From the NCBI RefSeq assembly GCF_019311235.1, contig NZ_JAHWDF010000005.1, forward strand, positions 62,001 to 126,000: a DNA stretch of 64,000 nucleotides, read 5' to 3'. Below, one piece after another: positions 18,680 to 27,449 of this stretch. The position numbers and the translations under genes were made by a program. The notes beneath the pieces are model-generated. The model worked only from the letters and a program-made list of their open reading frames with translations, did not search any database and was not told the origin of the DNA. Every line of letters starts with the position of its first letter. Positions within the stretch are counted from its first letter, which is position 1. This DNA is from Mesonia aestuariivivens (GTDB lineage Bacteria; Bacteroidota; Bacteroidia; Flavobacteriales; Flavobacteriaceae).

Positions 18680-19516
18680 CTACAAATCCCTCTTTTTTAA
18701 TAAAGCTTGTGATCCCCAAACAAAAATTGCAGTCCAAACTATAACAATGGCTATGCTGTACCAATGCAAAGCATAGTCAATTACAAAATCAGTTTGTAAT
18801 TGACTTGCTGCAGTTTGTATAAAATTTAACCTGCTAAATGGTTGCTTAATTAAGTTTGCTGTCGCTTCTAAGGGGAAGAACTGCATGACCTTATCTGCTC
18901 CAGCTTCTGTACCCATTATTTTAAAAAGTAAGATGAGGTAAATGATTTTTTCGATAATATACCACACAAAAAGAAAGCCTAACGCAAAGGCAGATCTTTT
19001 AACTAAAACTCCTAAAAACATACAAAAAGAAAAGAAGCCCACCAGTTTAATGAAGTATGCTAGTATAAATTCTAAATCAGAAAATATAATAGAAGCTTCT
19101 GTAAAGTCTGAAAAAAATAAGCCTAAAATTAAAGATAAAATGAAAACAAAAACTGTTGAAGCTAATGATAAAGCAAGAATCATATAAAATTTAGAGAGAA
19201 TAAATTCTTTTTTACTCAATCCGTCTATTAGGTTCTGTTTTAGGGTTCTATTGGTGTATTCGTTAGACATCATAGATACAATAACGATGGCTAAAAATAA
19301 TTTTAAAAACGAAATTAAAAATGTATTGAAATGCCAGATGTATGGAAAATTAAAAATTCCTTGATCTGCTACCCGAACATTAATACCAATAAAGTTAAAA
19401 TCTATAGAAGCGATTAATGAAATTGATAGTGGTATTAAAAAGTAGATAATAGTTAAGATTTTAGTAGATTTACTATATCTTAATTTGTGAAATTCTATAT
19501 GGAGTAATCTTAACAT
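18680..19516 (-). CDS. ABC-2 type exporter, membrane subunit
   Basis: A 278-residue integral membrane protein with about six hydrophobic helices in the usual ABC-2 permease layout. A charged segment after the second helix, MSNEYTNRTLKQNLIDGLSK, is the coupling-helix region typical of BcrB/NatB-like permeases. It starts one base after the stop of the gene for the ATPase subunit, so the two are translated together. The pair resembles bacitracin-resistance and lantibiotic-immunity exporters, but the substrate cannot be told from sequence. The start at ATG 19516 gives an amphipathic N-terminal helix (LRLLHIEFHKL) before the first membrane segment, as is normal in this family. Confidence 0.85.
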   Translation of the reverse strand: MLRLLHIEFHKLRYSKSTKILTIIYFLIPLSISLIASIDFNFIGINVRVADQGIFNFPYIWHFNTFLISFLKLFLAIVIVSMMSNEYTNRTLKQNLIDGLSKKEFILSKFYMILALSLASTVFVFILSLILGLFFSDFTEASIIFSDLEFILAYFIKLVGFFSFCMFLGVLVKRSAFALGFLFVWYIIEKIIYLILLFKIMGTEAGADKVMQFFPLEATANLIKQPFSRLNFIQTAASQLQTDFVIDYALHWYSIAIVIVWTAIFVWGSQALLKKRDL

Positions 19517-19517
19517 C

Positions 19518-20423
19518 TTAAGCGTTTTGTTGTGTTAGTTCTAAAAATTGCTGCTCTAAACTTTCTTTTCTTTTCACTAAGTGTGATAATATAATTCCTT
19601 TTTCAAAAAGCATTTGGTTTAATTTTTCAGCTTCTATAGGTTGGGTTAAAATGGCTTTGGTAAGTCCCGTTTCTTTATCTATCGTAATATTTTCAAACCA
19701 TTCATGGTTTTTTAATACTTCAATTAAAAGAGCGTTTTTTTGAGCTTGCATTTCTACATAGCCATGACTGGCATTCATCTCATCTACTTTTCCTGAGTAA
19801 AGCATGACGCCTTTTCTAATAATAATAACGTGAGAACAAACTTTTTCAACTTCATCTAATAAATGTGAAGCTAATAAAATGGTGGTTCCTGTTGCTGCAA
19901 TTTTTCTGATAATTTCTCTAATTTGATGAATTCCTTGCGGATCTAAACCATTAGTAGGTTCATCTAAAATTAAAATTTCAGGATCATTAAGTAGGGCAGA
20001 GGCAATAGCTAAACGCTGCTTCATTCCTAATGAAAAACTACTAAAATTACTATCTTTCCTATCGAGAAGTCCTACCAATTCTAACTTTTCTTCAATTTTG
20101 GCGTTGGTTACATTTTTTATTTTGCAAACCAAATTCAAATTTTGTTTAGCTGTCATGTAAGGGTAAAAGTTGGGATGTTCAATAATAGCTCCTACTTTTT
20201 TTAAAGCCTGATGTATAGATTGCTCTCCATTAAACCACTGAAAATCTCCACTGGTTTTGTTGACAACATTCAGTACCATGCCCAATGTGGTAGATTTTCC
20301 ACTTCCGTTTGGGCCTAATATGCCATAAATATTTCCCTTTTCAATGGTAAAAGAAATATTATTTACCGCTGTTAATAGACCAAATTTTTTAGTGAGCTGA
20401 TTAATTTTTAGAATTGTATTCAA
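19518..20423 (-). CDS. ABC-2 type exporter, ATP-binding subunit
   Basis: A 301-residue cytoplasmic ATPase with Walker A GPNGSGKST, signature FSLGMKQRL, Walker B ILILDEPTNGLDP and an H-loop in LLASHLLDE. The extra 80 residues after the nucleotide-binding domain are the usual C-terminal extension of the BcrA/NatA group. It works with the membrane subunit encoded one base downstream. The start is TTG 20423; there is no ATG in frame that would keep the first beta-strand (ILKINQLTKKFG). The gene is divergent from the kinase-like protein gene at 20516. The exported substrate is unknown. Confidence 0.9.
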   Translation of the reverse strand: MNTILKINQLTKKFGLLTAVNNISFTIEKGNIYGILGPNGSGKSTTLGMVLNVVNKTSGDFQWFNGEQSIHQALKKVGAIIEHPNFYPYMTAKQNLNLVCKIKNVTNAKIEEKLELVGLLDRKDSNFSSFSLGMKQRLAIASALLNDPEILILDEPTNGLDPQGIHQIREIIRKIAATGTTILLASHLLDEVEKVCSHVIIIRKGVMLYSGKVDEMNASHGYVEMQAQKNALLIEVLKNHEWFENITIDKETGLTKAILTQPIEAEKLNQMLFEKGIILSHLVKRKESLEQQFLELTQQNA

Positions 20424-20515
20424 AATTATGTTGGTTTTGTAAATGTGACGATGAAGTTAAACTTTTGTTACAAAGTTTTCTCTTCTTACTCTCTAAATTT
20501 TATTAAATTGTCGGT

Positions 20516-21583
20516 ATGGAAGAGAAACTCATGTCTAAGAAAAAACCAATTTTTCCTATTAATGAAAAATTGAGTAACTACTTAACCAAATATAATCGTT
20601 ATACTAAAATACCTGTTTTTTATGATGATTTGCTTCGGTTTTCAGGGTCTATTGTGGTATATAATAAACATGATGAAGATACATTATGGGTACGTTGCTA
20701 TTACCCAGATCATGAACGTACAGAAATAGATAACAGTTTAAAGCGTATTTATACCATATTACATTCAGATGGTAGCGATGATGCTTTTCAGTTTTTAAAT
20801 GTAGATGCCATTGACTATTGTACATTTGGAAATTCTAAGCCTTTTCGGGTAAAAATTAGAAATGTACTTAATGATAACTTTACTTATTTTTATGTAAAAA
20901 AAGCTGATGCTTCGAGAATTTATGGTTTAGAATTAGAACATATTTTATCTCCGCATCGTATAAACTTTTTGCTTTATAAAGACACTTTAATTGAAGCGCA
21001 TATTGCTGGAATACCTGGTGATGTTTTTATAGAAGAGCAATTAGACAAATGTAGTGAATATACTAAAAACATGATCGCTAAAGAGTTTGTCAAATTTAAC
21101 GAACGTTGTACTATAAGGTTGTTAGGAGATATGCGTTCTTATAACTATGTGATTATACCTACACACGATTTTGATCATGTAGATTATCAAATTAGAGCTA
21201 TTGATTTTGATCAGCAAAGTTTTGAAGGAAATTTAAAGGTTTACCGCCCCCAATTTTTTAAAGAAAATTATCCGATGGTGAAGTTGGTGACCTCTCATTT
21301 AGAAGAAACTTCTATAGATCAGTACAGAAAAGAAGAACGATCTCAAATGGCAAAACGTTTAATTACGAGCCAGAAACGTTTTAAGTTACTGATCACTTGC
21401 ATGACGGCAGACCATATTTCAACCAGAGAAAATTTAAAAAAATTAAAGTATGATTTAGTTGAATATTCTAAAGATATTAAGTTTAAAAGAGCTCGAAGCA
21501 TGGGCGGAGTCTTAAAAACAGCACTCGAGTTTGTAAAACGTAATTATGTAGATACAAATTCTAAAGAGATGATGGAGTTTTAA
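20516..21583 (+). CDS. Unassigned protein with protein-kinase-like motifs
   Basis: I do not recognise a named family for this 355-residue cytoplasmic protein, though it looks like a conserved flavobacterial unknown. Several marks fit a kinase or aminoglycoside-phosphotransferase fold in the right order: K128/K129 and E139-E141 (possible beta3 lysine and helix-C glutamate), a hinge-like LIEAHIAGIPGDVFI stretch near 160, LGDMRSYN with D205-x4-N210 as a catalytic-loop pattern, and IDFDQQ with D230 and D232 as a metal-binding loop about 20 residues later. The usual histidine before D205 is replaced by glycine. A basic helical tail follows. ATG 20516 gives MEEKLMSKKK; a second ATG five codons on is also possible. 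It is divergent from the ABC genes and ends at a strong terminator. The kinase reading is inference. Confidence 0.55.
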   Translation: MEEKLMSKKKPIFPINEKLSNYLTKYNRYTKIPVFYDDLLRFSGSIVVYNKHDEDTLWVRCYYPDHERTEIDNSLKRIYTILHSDGSDDAFQFLNVDAIDYCTFGNSKPFRVKIRNVLNDNFTYFYVKKADASRIYGLELEHILSPHRINFLLYKDTLIEAHIAGIPGDVFIEEQLDKCSEYTKNMIAKEFVKFNERCTIRLLGDMRSYNYVIIPTHDFDHVDYQIRAIDFDQQSFEGNLKVYRPQFFKENYPMVKLVTSHLEETSIDQYRKEERSQMAKRLITSQKRFKLLITCMTADHISTRENLKKLKYDLVEYSKDIKFKRARSMGGVLKTALEFVKRNYVDTNSKEMMEF

Positions 21584-21666
21584 TTTTTGAAGTTGAGACT
21601 GAAGTCGAAATTGAAAACATTGCGATTCTTGTTTCAAAATGACTTTTTTTAAAATTAGTGAAAAAT

Positions 21667-21708
21667 AAAAAAAGGATTTAAAAGCCATAACTTTTAAATC
21701 CTTTTTAC
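21667..21708. terminator. Bidirectional terminator
   Basis: A perfect 16-bp stem (AAAAAGGATTTAAAAG / CTTTTAAATCCTTTTT, 21669-21684 and 21691-21706) with a 6-base loop lies between the kinase-like gene and the convergent nucleoid-associated protein gene. It has A and T runs on both sides. Confidence 0.88.
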
Positions 21709-21734
21709 TTGAAAACTAAATTAATTAACTCTGT

Positions 21735-22793
21735 TTATTTTTTTTCTTCTTTGTTGAAGTATACTAAGTAGTAATACATTTGCCGCTCTTCATCCCAACC
21801 TTTTTCAATAAATTTTTCAGCACTGTCAGAGTTTACAAAATCCATTTTAATCTGAACATTGGTGTCTAAGCTAATCACACTTTTAATCTTCTTTCTAGCT
21901 GCAGAAACCGCAGTGTTTGAAACAGGAAAATCTGTTAAATCTTCAATTTTATACTTAGGCGCTTTTTCTGTTTTGTAATGTTTAAATTCTGGAATTAATT
22001 CTGGATTTTCCATCACTTCGTTTAAAAAACTACTCTCTTCAAATTGATCATTCTTAGCAAAGTGATTTACTGCACGATTCATAAATAACACTTCCTGTTG
22101 TTTATCTTCTGCTGGTAAAACCACATCTTTAGCAAAATTCTGACAAAATTTTAAATAACTTTTCGTGTTGAAGTTTTCATCAGCAAAGATATCTACATTT
22201 AAAAATTCTTGTAACCAATATTTGGTATCATAACGGTTAGAATCTATCGATAATATTTTATAACCTTCTTCTTTATTAGTATTAAAAATAAGTGCTCCTT
22301 TATCTAGCTTGTTTAAATTTACGCCTTGCTGAAGTACCGCTTCTAAATTAGCAGCTTTCTCTTCAAACTGAAGGAAATCGTGTTTTAATTCTGATTTAAA
22401 AATGCCTATCGCATCTACTTTTTCATTATCTAAAAGTGCGTTTTCAAAATAAACTACATATAATTCACCATTTTTAATATGTGGGTGTTTACCTTCATTA
22501 AAAAGTAATTGTGCAATTTTTTTAGATTGCGCATGAATGGTAGTTGGATCTTGAAAAACCGTTGATGTAATCTCATATAAATCGTGAAACTCTAAATCTG
22601 TTTCATGAGTAAATTGGTAGTAATTTTCTTCTTTTTCACGAAAAGATTTCAAAAAATACTCTTTTAAAAGCGCATTCATTTCATCGTTAAAAACAAATGG
22701 TTCTTCAGACAAGAACACACCTTCGTTTCTACTTTTATTACCTACACGGTGAATAGAAAGCGATTCAATTTGTGTATTATATAAGTTTATCAT
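21735..22793 (-). CDS. Nucleoid-associated protein (NdpA/YejK-like)
   Basis: This 352-residue protein fits the 37-kDa nucleoid-associated family (YejK/NdpA). The N-terminus INLYNTQIESLSIHRVGNKSRNEG, the segment AQLLFNEGKHPHIKNGELYVV and the DAIGIFKSE strand are typical of it; flavobacterial members are common. The known E. coli protein is found on the nucleoid but its role is poorly defined. It has no signal peptide or membrane helix and is acidic and lysine-rich. It starts at ATG 22793, is transcribed on the minus strand, and is separated from the next minus-strand gene upstream by a copy of the interspersed repeat at 22817-22932. Confidence 0.8.
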   Translation of the reverse strand: MINLYNTQIESLSIHRVGNKSRNEGVFLSEEPFVFNDEMNALLKEYFLKSFREKEENYYQFTHETDLEFHDLYEITSTVFQDPTTIHAQSKKIAQLLFNEGKHPHIKNGELYVVYFENALLDNEKVDAIGIFKSELKHDFLQFEEKAANLEAVLQQGVNLNKLDKGALIFNTNKEEGYKILSIDSNRYDTKYWLQEFLNVDIFADENFNTKSYLKFCQNFAKDVVLPAEDKQQEVLFMNRAVNHFAKNDQFEESSFLNEVMENPELIPEFKHYKTEKAPKYKIEDLTDFPVSNTAVSAARKKIKSVISLDTNVQIKMDFVNSDSAEKFIEKGWDEERQMYYYLVYFNKEEKK

Positions 22794-22816
22794 AATAGTT
22801 TTTTAATTTAATTAAG

Positions 22817-22932
22817 GCATTTCCCTCCTAAAGTCGGGTCGGGCTATTCACTATATCTTTTTTGCCTAGATCACATCGATCTGAATAAAAAGTTGTGCTA
22901 GCAAAAAAGGATGCCGCTTCTATCCCTAATGC
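22817..22932 (+). repeat. Interspersed palindromic element, copy 1 (116 nt)
   Basis: From 22834 this copy shares a 32-nt left arm (TCGGGTCGGGCTATTC then CTATATCTTTTTTGC) and a 34-nt right arm (GCAAAAAAGGATGCCGCT, CTATCCCT) with the copy at 36514-36623. The arms carry an inner inverted repeat CTTTTTTGC / GCAAAAAAG. Between them is a 35-nt core unrelated to that of the other copy but exactly as long. The outer ends GCATT and AATGC pair; in copy 2 a different sequence pairs at the same place. It fills the space between two minus-strand genes. I recall similar sequences between genes in other flavobacteria, but cannot confirm a name. Confidence 0.82.
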
Positions 22933-22948
22933 AAGAATAGGTTAAAAA

Positions 22949-23461
22949 TTAATTCCAATTTTCATCAAAATCGTAATCATCTAGATTTTCAAAATCTACC
23001 TCATCTTCACCAAATTCATCTTCTAATTCTGCATCTTCGGCTTCAAAATTCTTTTCTGGTGGGCTGTCTGGTAATTGTCCGTGTGCAAACATTAAGTTAG
23101 GGTAATCTCTACCTTCTTCAACTTCTGAAATAGCGGCAAGTTCTACGTAAAACGTCCACATGCTAAAGAAATCATACACATAAATAAGTTTGGTGTTCTT
23201 TTCATCTACTACAGAATCCAAACTAGTTTCATTCATCATGCGTACAGAATTCATTCCTTCGCTCATATCAAAAAGAACAATTTCTTCACCTTGATTCCAT
23301 TCTTCATCAGTAAGATAAAATGATGCCATTTCTGTACCATCAAAACCAAAGGCTTGGGTTACAGAATTATGAAGATCTTCTAGTGTTGCATTCTCTTCAA
23401 TTTCAATATCTCTAAAAACATCATCTAAAGTATCTAAAACTATTCTGAATTTATAAATCAT
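22949..23461 (-). CDS. pRiA4b ORF-3-like / IS1096 TnpR-like family protein
   Basis: A 170-residue protein of the pRiA4b ORF-3 family (PF07929): a ubiquitin-like opening strand (YKFRIVLDTLDDVFRDIEI), the helix LHNSVTQAFGFDGTEMASFY and the strand KLIYVYDFFSMWTFYVEL are the usual marks. The family is named after plasmid and insertion-sequence passenger genes, but chromosomal flavobacterial members are frequent and no transposon end is visible here. The last 35 residues are almost all acidic and aromatic (E/D runs ending in DENWN), suggesting a disordered DNA-mimic-like or binding tail. It has a well-formed promoter at 23485-23516. Function unknown. Confidence 0.75.
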   Translation of the reverse strand: MIYKFRIVLDTLDDVFRDIEIEENATLEDLHNSVTQAFGFDGTEMASFYLTDEEWNQGEEIVLFDMSEGMNSVRMMNETSLDSVVDEKNTKLIYVYDFFSMWTFYVELAAISEVEEGRDYPNLMFAHGQLPDSPPEKNFEAEDAELEDEFGEDEVDFENLDDYDFDENWN

Positions 23462-23484
23462 AATTCTTATAAAAATTTGGGATG

Positions 23485-23516
23485 CAAAGATACGTTTTCA
23501 AAACTGTATTAGGCAA
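23485..23516 (-). promoter_or_regulatory. Promoter of the pRiA4b-like gene
   Basis: On the minus strand TTG (23516-23514), a 21-base spacer and TATCTTTG (23492-23485) match the Bacteroidota promoter TTG-N17-23-TAnnTTTG. The expected transcript start is about 15 bases before the ATG at 23461. Confidence 0.6.
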
Positions 23517-23546
23517 ATACATTTTGAGGTAACTAAAACTATTTTA

Positions 23547-24563
23547 TTATTTGCTAAATCTATGTAAAACAAACGTCATAGCAGCCAATAGGCAAAATGC
23601 ACCAACTTGGTGAGTTACGCCAAGCCATACAGGCACTTGGTAAATAAGCGTAAAAATACCTAGCAAAAATTGTATAAACACGATAATAAGTAAGGTGTTA
23701 ATTCCATTTTTTTGAGCTGTTGTGAGTGATATTTTCTTAGTTTTATACCAAATAAGAAGTATTGCTGCGACTACGAAATAAGCGAGATAGCGGTGTACAA
23801 ATTGAACGCCACTTTTACCAGCAATAAAGTTTCTCCAAACTGGGTTTTGTTCTATATAAACCGTTTCATGAATTAATTTTCCTTCTGCCATAAATGGCCA
23901 GCTATTATGTATAAAACCTGCATCTAAACCAGCTACAAAAGCACCCCAAGTAATTTGAAGTATTAAAATAATCATTCCAACCCAAATCCATTTTTTCATA
24001 TTGGGTACGACTGGTTTTATGTTATTTTTATAAATAATATCGAGCGCAACCCAAAATGAATAGGCAAAAGTAATAAAAGCTGTCATTAAGTGAGCTGCTA
24101 AGCGATAATGACTAACAGAAGGCCTGTCTATTAATCCGCTTTTTACCATATACCAACCCATAAAACCTTGAAAACCTCCTAAGCATAATAATAAGATAGC
24201 TTTTTTAATGGTAGATTTTGTGAGTTGCTTAGTGAATAAAAAATATAAGAACGGAATAATAAATACCACACCTATAAGTCGGCCAATTACACGATGAATC
24301 CACTCCCAAAAATAAATTCCTTTAAAGTCTTCTAAGCTAAAGTGGTAATGAAGTTTTTGATATTCTGGGTATTGCTTATAAAGCTCAAAAGCTTCTACCC
24401 ATTCTTGCTGATTCATAGGGGGAACAACACCATGAATTAATTTGTAATTCGAGATAGAAAGTCCTGAATTAGTTAAGCGTGTTATCCCGCCAACCACTAC
24501 CATAATAAAAATAAGGGCGCAACCCGTTAATAGCCAATATACTACTTTTTTATTGTCTCTCAT
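23547..24563 (-). CDS. ctaA: Heme A synthase (COX15/CtaA family)
   Basis: This integral membrane enzyme oxidises the methyl group of heme O to make heme A for aa3-type cytochrome oxidases. At 338 residues it is the longer COX15-like form, with about eight membrane helices. The heme-ligand and active-site histidines are in HRVIGRLIG (first bundle), HYRLAAH, FVHRYLAY and VTHQVGAF. GGITRLTNSGLSI after helix 1 is the family signature. It starts at ATG 24563, 61 bases after the cca stop. No oxidase or heme O synthase gene (ctaB) is in the window, so it is separated from its pathway partners here. Confidence 0.93.
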   Translation of the reverse strand: MRDNKKVVYWLLTGCALIFIMVVVGGITRLTNSGLSISNYKLIHGVVPPMNQQEWVEAFELYKQYPEYQKLHYHFSLEDFKGIYFWEWIHRVIGRLIGVVFIIPFLYFLFTKQLTKSTIKKAILLLCLGGFQGFMGWYMVKSGLIDRPSVSHYRLAAHLMTAFITFAYSFWVALDIIYKNNIKPVVPNMKKWIWVGMIILILQITWGAFVAGLDAGFIHNSWPFMAEGKLIHETVYIEQNPVWRNFIAGKSGVQFVHRYLAYFVVAAILLIWYKTKKISLTTAQKNGINTLLIIVFIQFLLGIFTLIYQVPVWLGVTHQVGAFCLLAAMTFVLHRFSK

Positions 24564-24624
24564 TGTTTATAGAATTATCGCTAGTGATCTTATTTTTAGA
24601 TATTAAGAATATTGTTTACTCATT

Positions 24625-26043
24625 TTAAAGCTTTAATTGCTTTCCTTTTTCTAACATAAATTGATAAGCAGCTTCATAATTATTTGGAATTTCACCTTCT
24701 AAGATAGCTTCTTTTATCGCATTTTTTATGATTCCTATTTCTTTGGAAGGTTTTATATGAAAGGTTTCCATAATTTCTTCTCCTGAAATTGGAGGCTGAA
24801 AGTTACGCACATGATCTCTCTCTTCTACTTCTTTTAACTTTTGTCTCACCACTTGAAAATTGTTGTGATATCGTTTGTAACGTTTTGGGTTTTTAGTGGT
24901 AATATCTGCCTCACAAAGTGTCATTAAATCTTCAATGTAATCTCCGGCATCAAAAATAAGTCTGCGTACTGCAGAATCAGTCACATGATCTTCTGCAATA
25001 ACAATAGGGCGGGAGCTCATTAACACCATTTTTTGTACAAACTTCATTTTTTCATTGAGCGGCATTTTTAAGCGTTTGAAAAGTTTAAATACCATTTTGG
25101 CACCTACAAATTCGTGACCATGAAATGTCCAACCAATTTTTTTATGAAATCTTTTGGTGGGCGCTTTGCCAATATCGTGTAATAAGGCAGCCCAACGCAG
25201 CCAAAGAGAATCTGTGTTTTCAGAAATATTATCGACCACTTCTAAAGTATGCCAGAAGTTATCTTTATGACGCTGACCTTCTTTTTCATCGATACCTTGT
25301 AATGCTGAAAGTTCTGGTAGAATAATAGGAAGAAGCTTTGTCTTTCTAAGTAAAGCAAAACCTACTGATGGTTTTGCTGAAAGTAAAATTTTATTGAGTT
25401 CTTCAACAATACGTTCTCTAGAGATAATTTTGATACGTTTATGATGTTCTATAATCGCATCGAGTGAATTTTCTTCAATTTTAAAACCCAATTGAGCAGC
25501 AAACCTGATGGCTCGCATCATTCTTAACGGATCGTCAGAATAAGTGATTCCTGGTTCAAGTGGTGTTTTGATGAGTTGTTGTTTCAGGTGCTCTAACCCA
25601 TTAAAAGGGTCAAGAAGTTTTCCGAAATTTTCTTTGTTTAGTTGCAGCGCTAAGGCATTAATCGTGAAATCTCTTCTGTTTTGATCGTCTTCTAATGAGC
25701 CCTGTTTAACTTCTGGATTACGAGAATTTTCATTGTAAGATTCTTTTCTGGCTCCAACAAATTCAATTTCCAAATCAAAAGCTCGTAACATAGCTGTGCC
25801 ATACGTTTTAAAAACTTGCACTTTTGGTTGATGAGGTAATAGTCTAGAAACTTCTTCAGCAAGAGCGATGCCGCTACCTACAGCAACAACATCTATATCT
25901 TTAGCTTCACCGCGCTGCAAAAAAAAATCTCTTACGAACCCACCTATAGCATAGGTTTCAAGCGATAAATTTTCTGCAGCTTGACTTATATATTCAAATA
26001 TTTTATGAGATAGAGCTTCTGTATAAAGTTGATCCTGCGGCAT
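24625..26043 (-). CDS. cca: CCA-adding tRNA nucleotidyltransferase with HD domain
   Basis: The enzyme builds or repairs the 3'-CCA end of tRNAs. The class II nucleotidyltransferase head shows GGFVRD (34-39) and the metal-binding D-I-D at 49-51, followed by RRDFTINAL and the RMMRAIRFAAQLGF helix. An HD phosphohydrolase-like domain lies near 265-380 (HTLEVVDNI, LLHDIGKAPT), giving a total of 472 residues, as in related bacteroidal enzymes. It starts at ATG 26043, one base after the stop of tsaC. That places it last in a tight run that also includes three glycosyltransferase genes. The family also contains poly(A) polymerases, but the HD-bearing type is normally CCA-adding. Confidence 0.9.
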   Translation of the reverse strand: MPQDQLYTEALSHKIFEYISQAAENLSLETYAIGGFVRDFFLQRGEAKDIDVVAVGSGIALAEEVSRLLPHQPKVQVFKTYGTAMLRAFDLEIEFVGARKESYNENSRNPEVKQGSLEDDQNRRDFTINALALQLNKENFGKLLDPFNGLEHLKQQLIKTPLEPGITYSDDPLRMMRAIRFAAQLGFKIEENSLDAIIEHHKRIKIISRERIVEELNKILLSAKPSVGFALLRKTKLLPIILPELSALQGIDEKEGQRHKDNFWHTLEVVDNISENTDSLWLRWAALLHDIGKAPTKRFHKKIGWTFHGHEFVGAKMVFKLFKRLKMPLNEKMKFVQKMVLMSSRPIVIAEDHVTDSAVRRLIFDAGDYIEDLMTLCEADITTKNPKRYKRYHNNFQVVRQKLKEVEERDHVRNFQPPISGEEIMETFHIKPSKEIGIIKNAIKEAILEGEIPNNYEAAYQFMLEKGKQLKL

Positions 26044-26044
26044 T

Positions 26045-26605
26045 TTATTTTCTGATAATTTGCACTTTTCCGTCTAGACTTAATTTAATAACTGTTGACG
26101 GTTTAGCACTTTTTTTAGACGGTTGCAAATTTACAACATAGTCTACTCCTTTTAAAATTTCCGGACTAATTTGATCGAAAGATTTTGGGGTTGGTTGTCC
26201 GCTAATATTTGCTGAAGTAGAAACGATAGGTCTTTTAAATTTTCTAATGAGTTTGTTACAAAAAGTATCTTTACAAACTCGAATGGCTAAGGAGTTGTCT
26301 TCTGCAATTAAATTTTCTGCTACGCGAATAGGGTCATCAAAAACAATAGTAGTAGGTTTTTCTGCATATTTTAAAATATCGTAAGCTACTTCTGGTATTT
26401 CTTCTACATATTGATTAAGCATTTTGTAATCTGAGACTAAGCAAATCATGCTTTTATTTTCTGCTCTCTTCTTTAAGGCGAAAATTTTATCTATGGCTTC
26501 AGCATTTGTTGCATCACAACCAATACCCCAAACGGTGTCTGTAGGGTAGAGTATGAGGCCGCCACGTTTTAAAATGGCCGTAGTATTATTTATTTCTTCT
26601 TTCAT
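26045..26605 (-). CDS. tsaC: L-threonylcarbamoyladenylate synthase (TsaC/YrdC type)
   Basis: TsaC makes threonylcarbamoyl-AMP from threonine, bicarbonate and ATP, the first step to the t6A37 base in ANN-decoding tRNAs. The 186 residues form a single YrdC domain with the ATP-binding KRGGLILYPTDTVWGIGCDA opening, the KKRAENKSM loop and the STSANISGQPTP motif near the C-terminus. It lacks the Sua5 C-terminal domain. Start is ATG 26605, four bases after the end of the putative rhamnosyltransferase gene and one base before cca, so two tRNA-maturation genes sit together behind glycosyltransferase genes. Confidence 0.92.
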   Translation of the reverse strand: MKEEINNTTAILKRGGLILYPTDTVWGIGCDATNAEAIDKIFALKKRAENKSMICLVSDYKMLNQYVEEIPEVAYDILKYAEKPTTIVFDDPIRVAENLIAEDNSLAIRVCKDTFCNKLIRKFKRPIVSTSANISGQPTPKSFDQISPEILKGVDYVVNLQPSKKSAKPSTVIKLSLDGKVQIIRK

Positions 26606-26609
26606 AATT

Positions 26610-27446
26610 TTATTTTCTTAAGCGTATTGATCTTTTTATATCTTTAAAAATGCATTTTAAATGTGTACCAAAATAATTGCTAATATTTAAAAATATCCAA
26701 TTACTTTTTGATGCTAATTTATTTGTGATTTCTTCTCTTTTCTGATCATTTATTTTAAAATTAAGTAATTGATTAGAAGCAACATTTCCATAACCAGTAA
26801 ACTCATTCACTTTATTTTCTTGGTGAATAATAGACATCCATAACCTTTTATTATTAATTCGTTTTACTAAAGGATCTAATTTCCAGTCTGCATGACTTTT
26901 TTGCCAAACAGATTGTGGTTGATTGTTTTCTTCAATTAGACTAATAAATGGATTCCATAATTGACGCTTTTTGCCTAATTTAAAATCTGGTGAAATTTGT
27001 AATGTATATCCATCTGCATAATCAAGTGCTTGATGTTTAGTTTCTATAAATCTATCTTGAATGTCTTTTATAAAATTATAAGAAATACAATCGTCATTAT
27101 CAATTCTAGTAGAAATAATATATTGCGATTTAGATTTTTGTAACTCTTTTTGAATAGACGGTACAAATGCTTGCATGTTATTTACATAACGAGGCTGAAA
27201 TTTAGGGTATCCCATTGAAAGTCCTAAAATACGGTCTTTAAAAACTTGAGGAGTATCTTCATCAAAATATACTAGCCAAATGAAATTTTGATTGTTTTGG
27301 CTTTTAATAGAAGGGAAACAGAAATTTTCAAATAAATTAAAACGTCTTTCTAGCCATTCTTCTGTAAGTACAGGAATGTTGTTTTTAGAAGTGCTCCATC
27401 CTTCTTTTTTTAGATTAAATCGCGTAATAAGATAGTGTTGGTACAT
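26610..27446 (-). CDS. Putative rhamnosyltransferase (PF11316-like)
   Basis: A 278-residue cytoplasmic protein with the pattern of the putative rhamnosyl transferase family: YQHYLITRFNL at the start, WLERRFNLFENFCFPSIKSQ, NFIWLVYFDEDTP and the acidic STRIDNDDC box that resembles a nucleotide-sugar DxD motif. It would add a sugar to a surface polysaccharide or lipooligosaccharide; the actual sugar is not shown by sequence. It begins at ATG 27446, three bases after the stop of the GT2 gene upstream and four bases before tsaC, so it is part of a tight five-gene run. Confidence 0.72.
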   Translation of the reverse strand: MYQHYLITRFNLKKEGWSTSKNNIPVLTEEWLERRFNLFENFCFPSIKSQNNQNFIWLVYFDEDTPQVFKDRILGLSMGYPKFQPRYVNNMQAFVPSIQKELQKSKSQYIISTRIDNDDCISYNFIKDIQDRFIETKHQALDYADGYTLQISPDFKLGKKRQLWNPFISLIEENNQPQSVWQKSHADWKLDPLVKRINNKRLWMSIIHQENKVNEFTGYGNVASNQLLNFKINDQKREEITNKLASKSNWIFLNISNYFGTHLKCIFKDIKRSIRLRK

Positions 27447-27449
27447 ATA

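Noticed and set aside
22949-23461. Insertion sequence suggested by the IS1096/pRiA4b family name
   Set aside because: No transposase, terminal inverted repeats or target duplications are seen; chromosomal members of this family are common.
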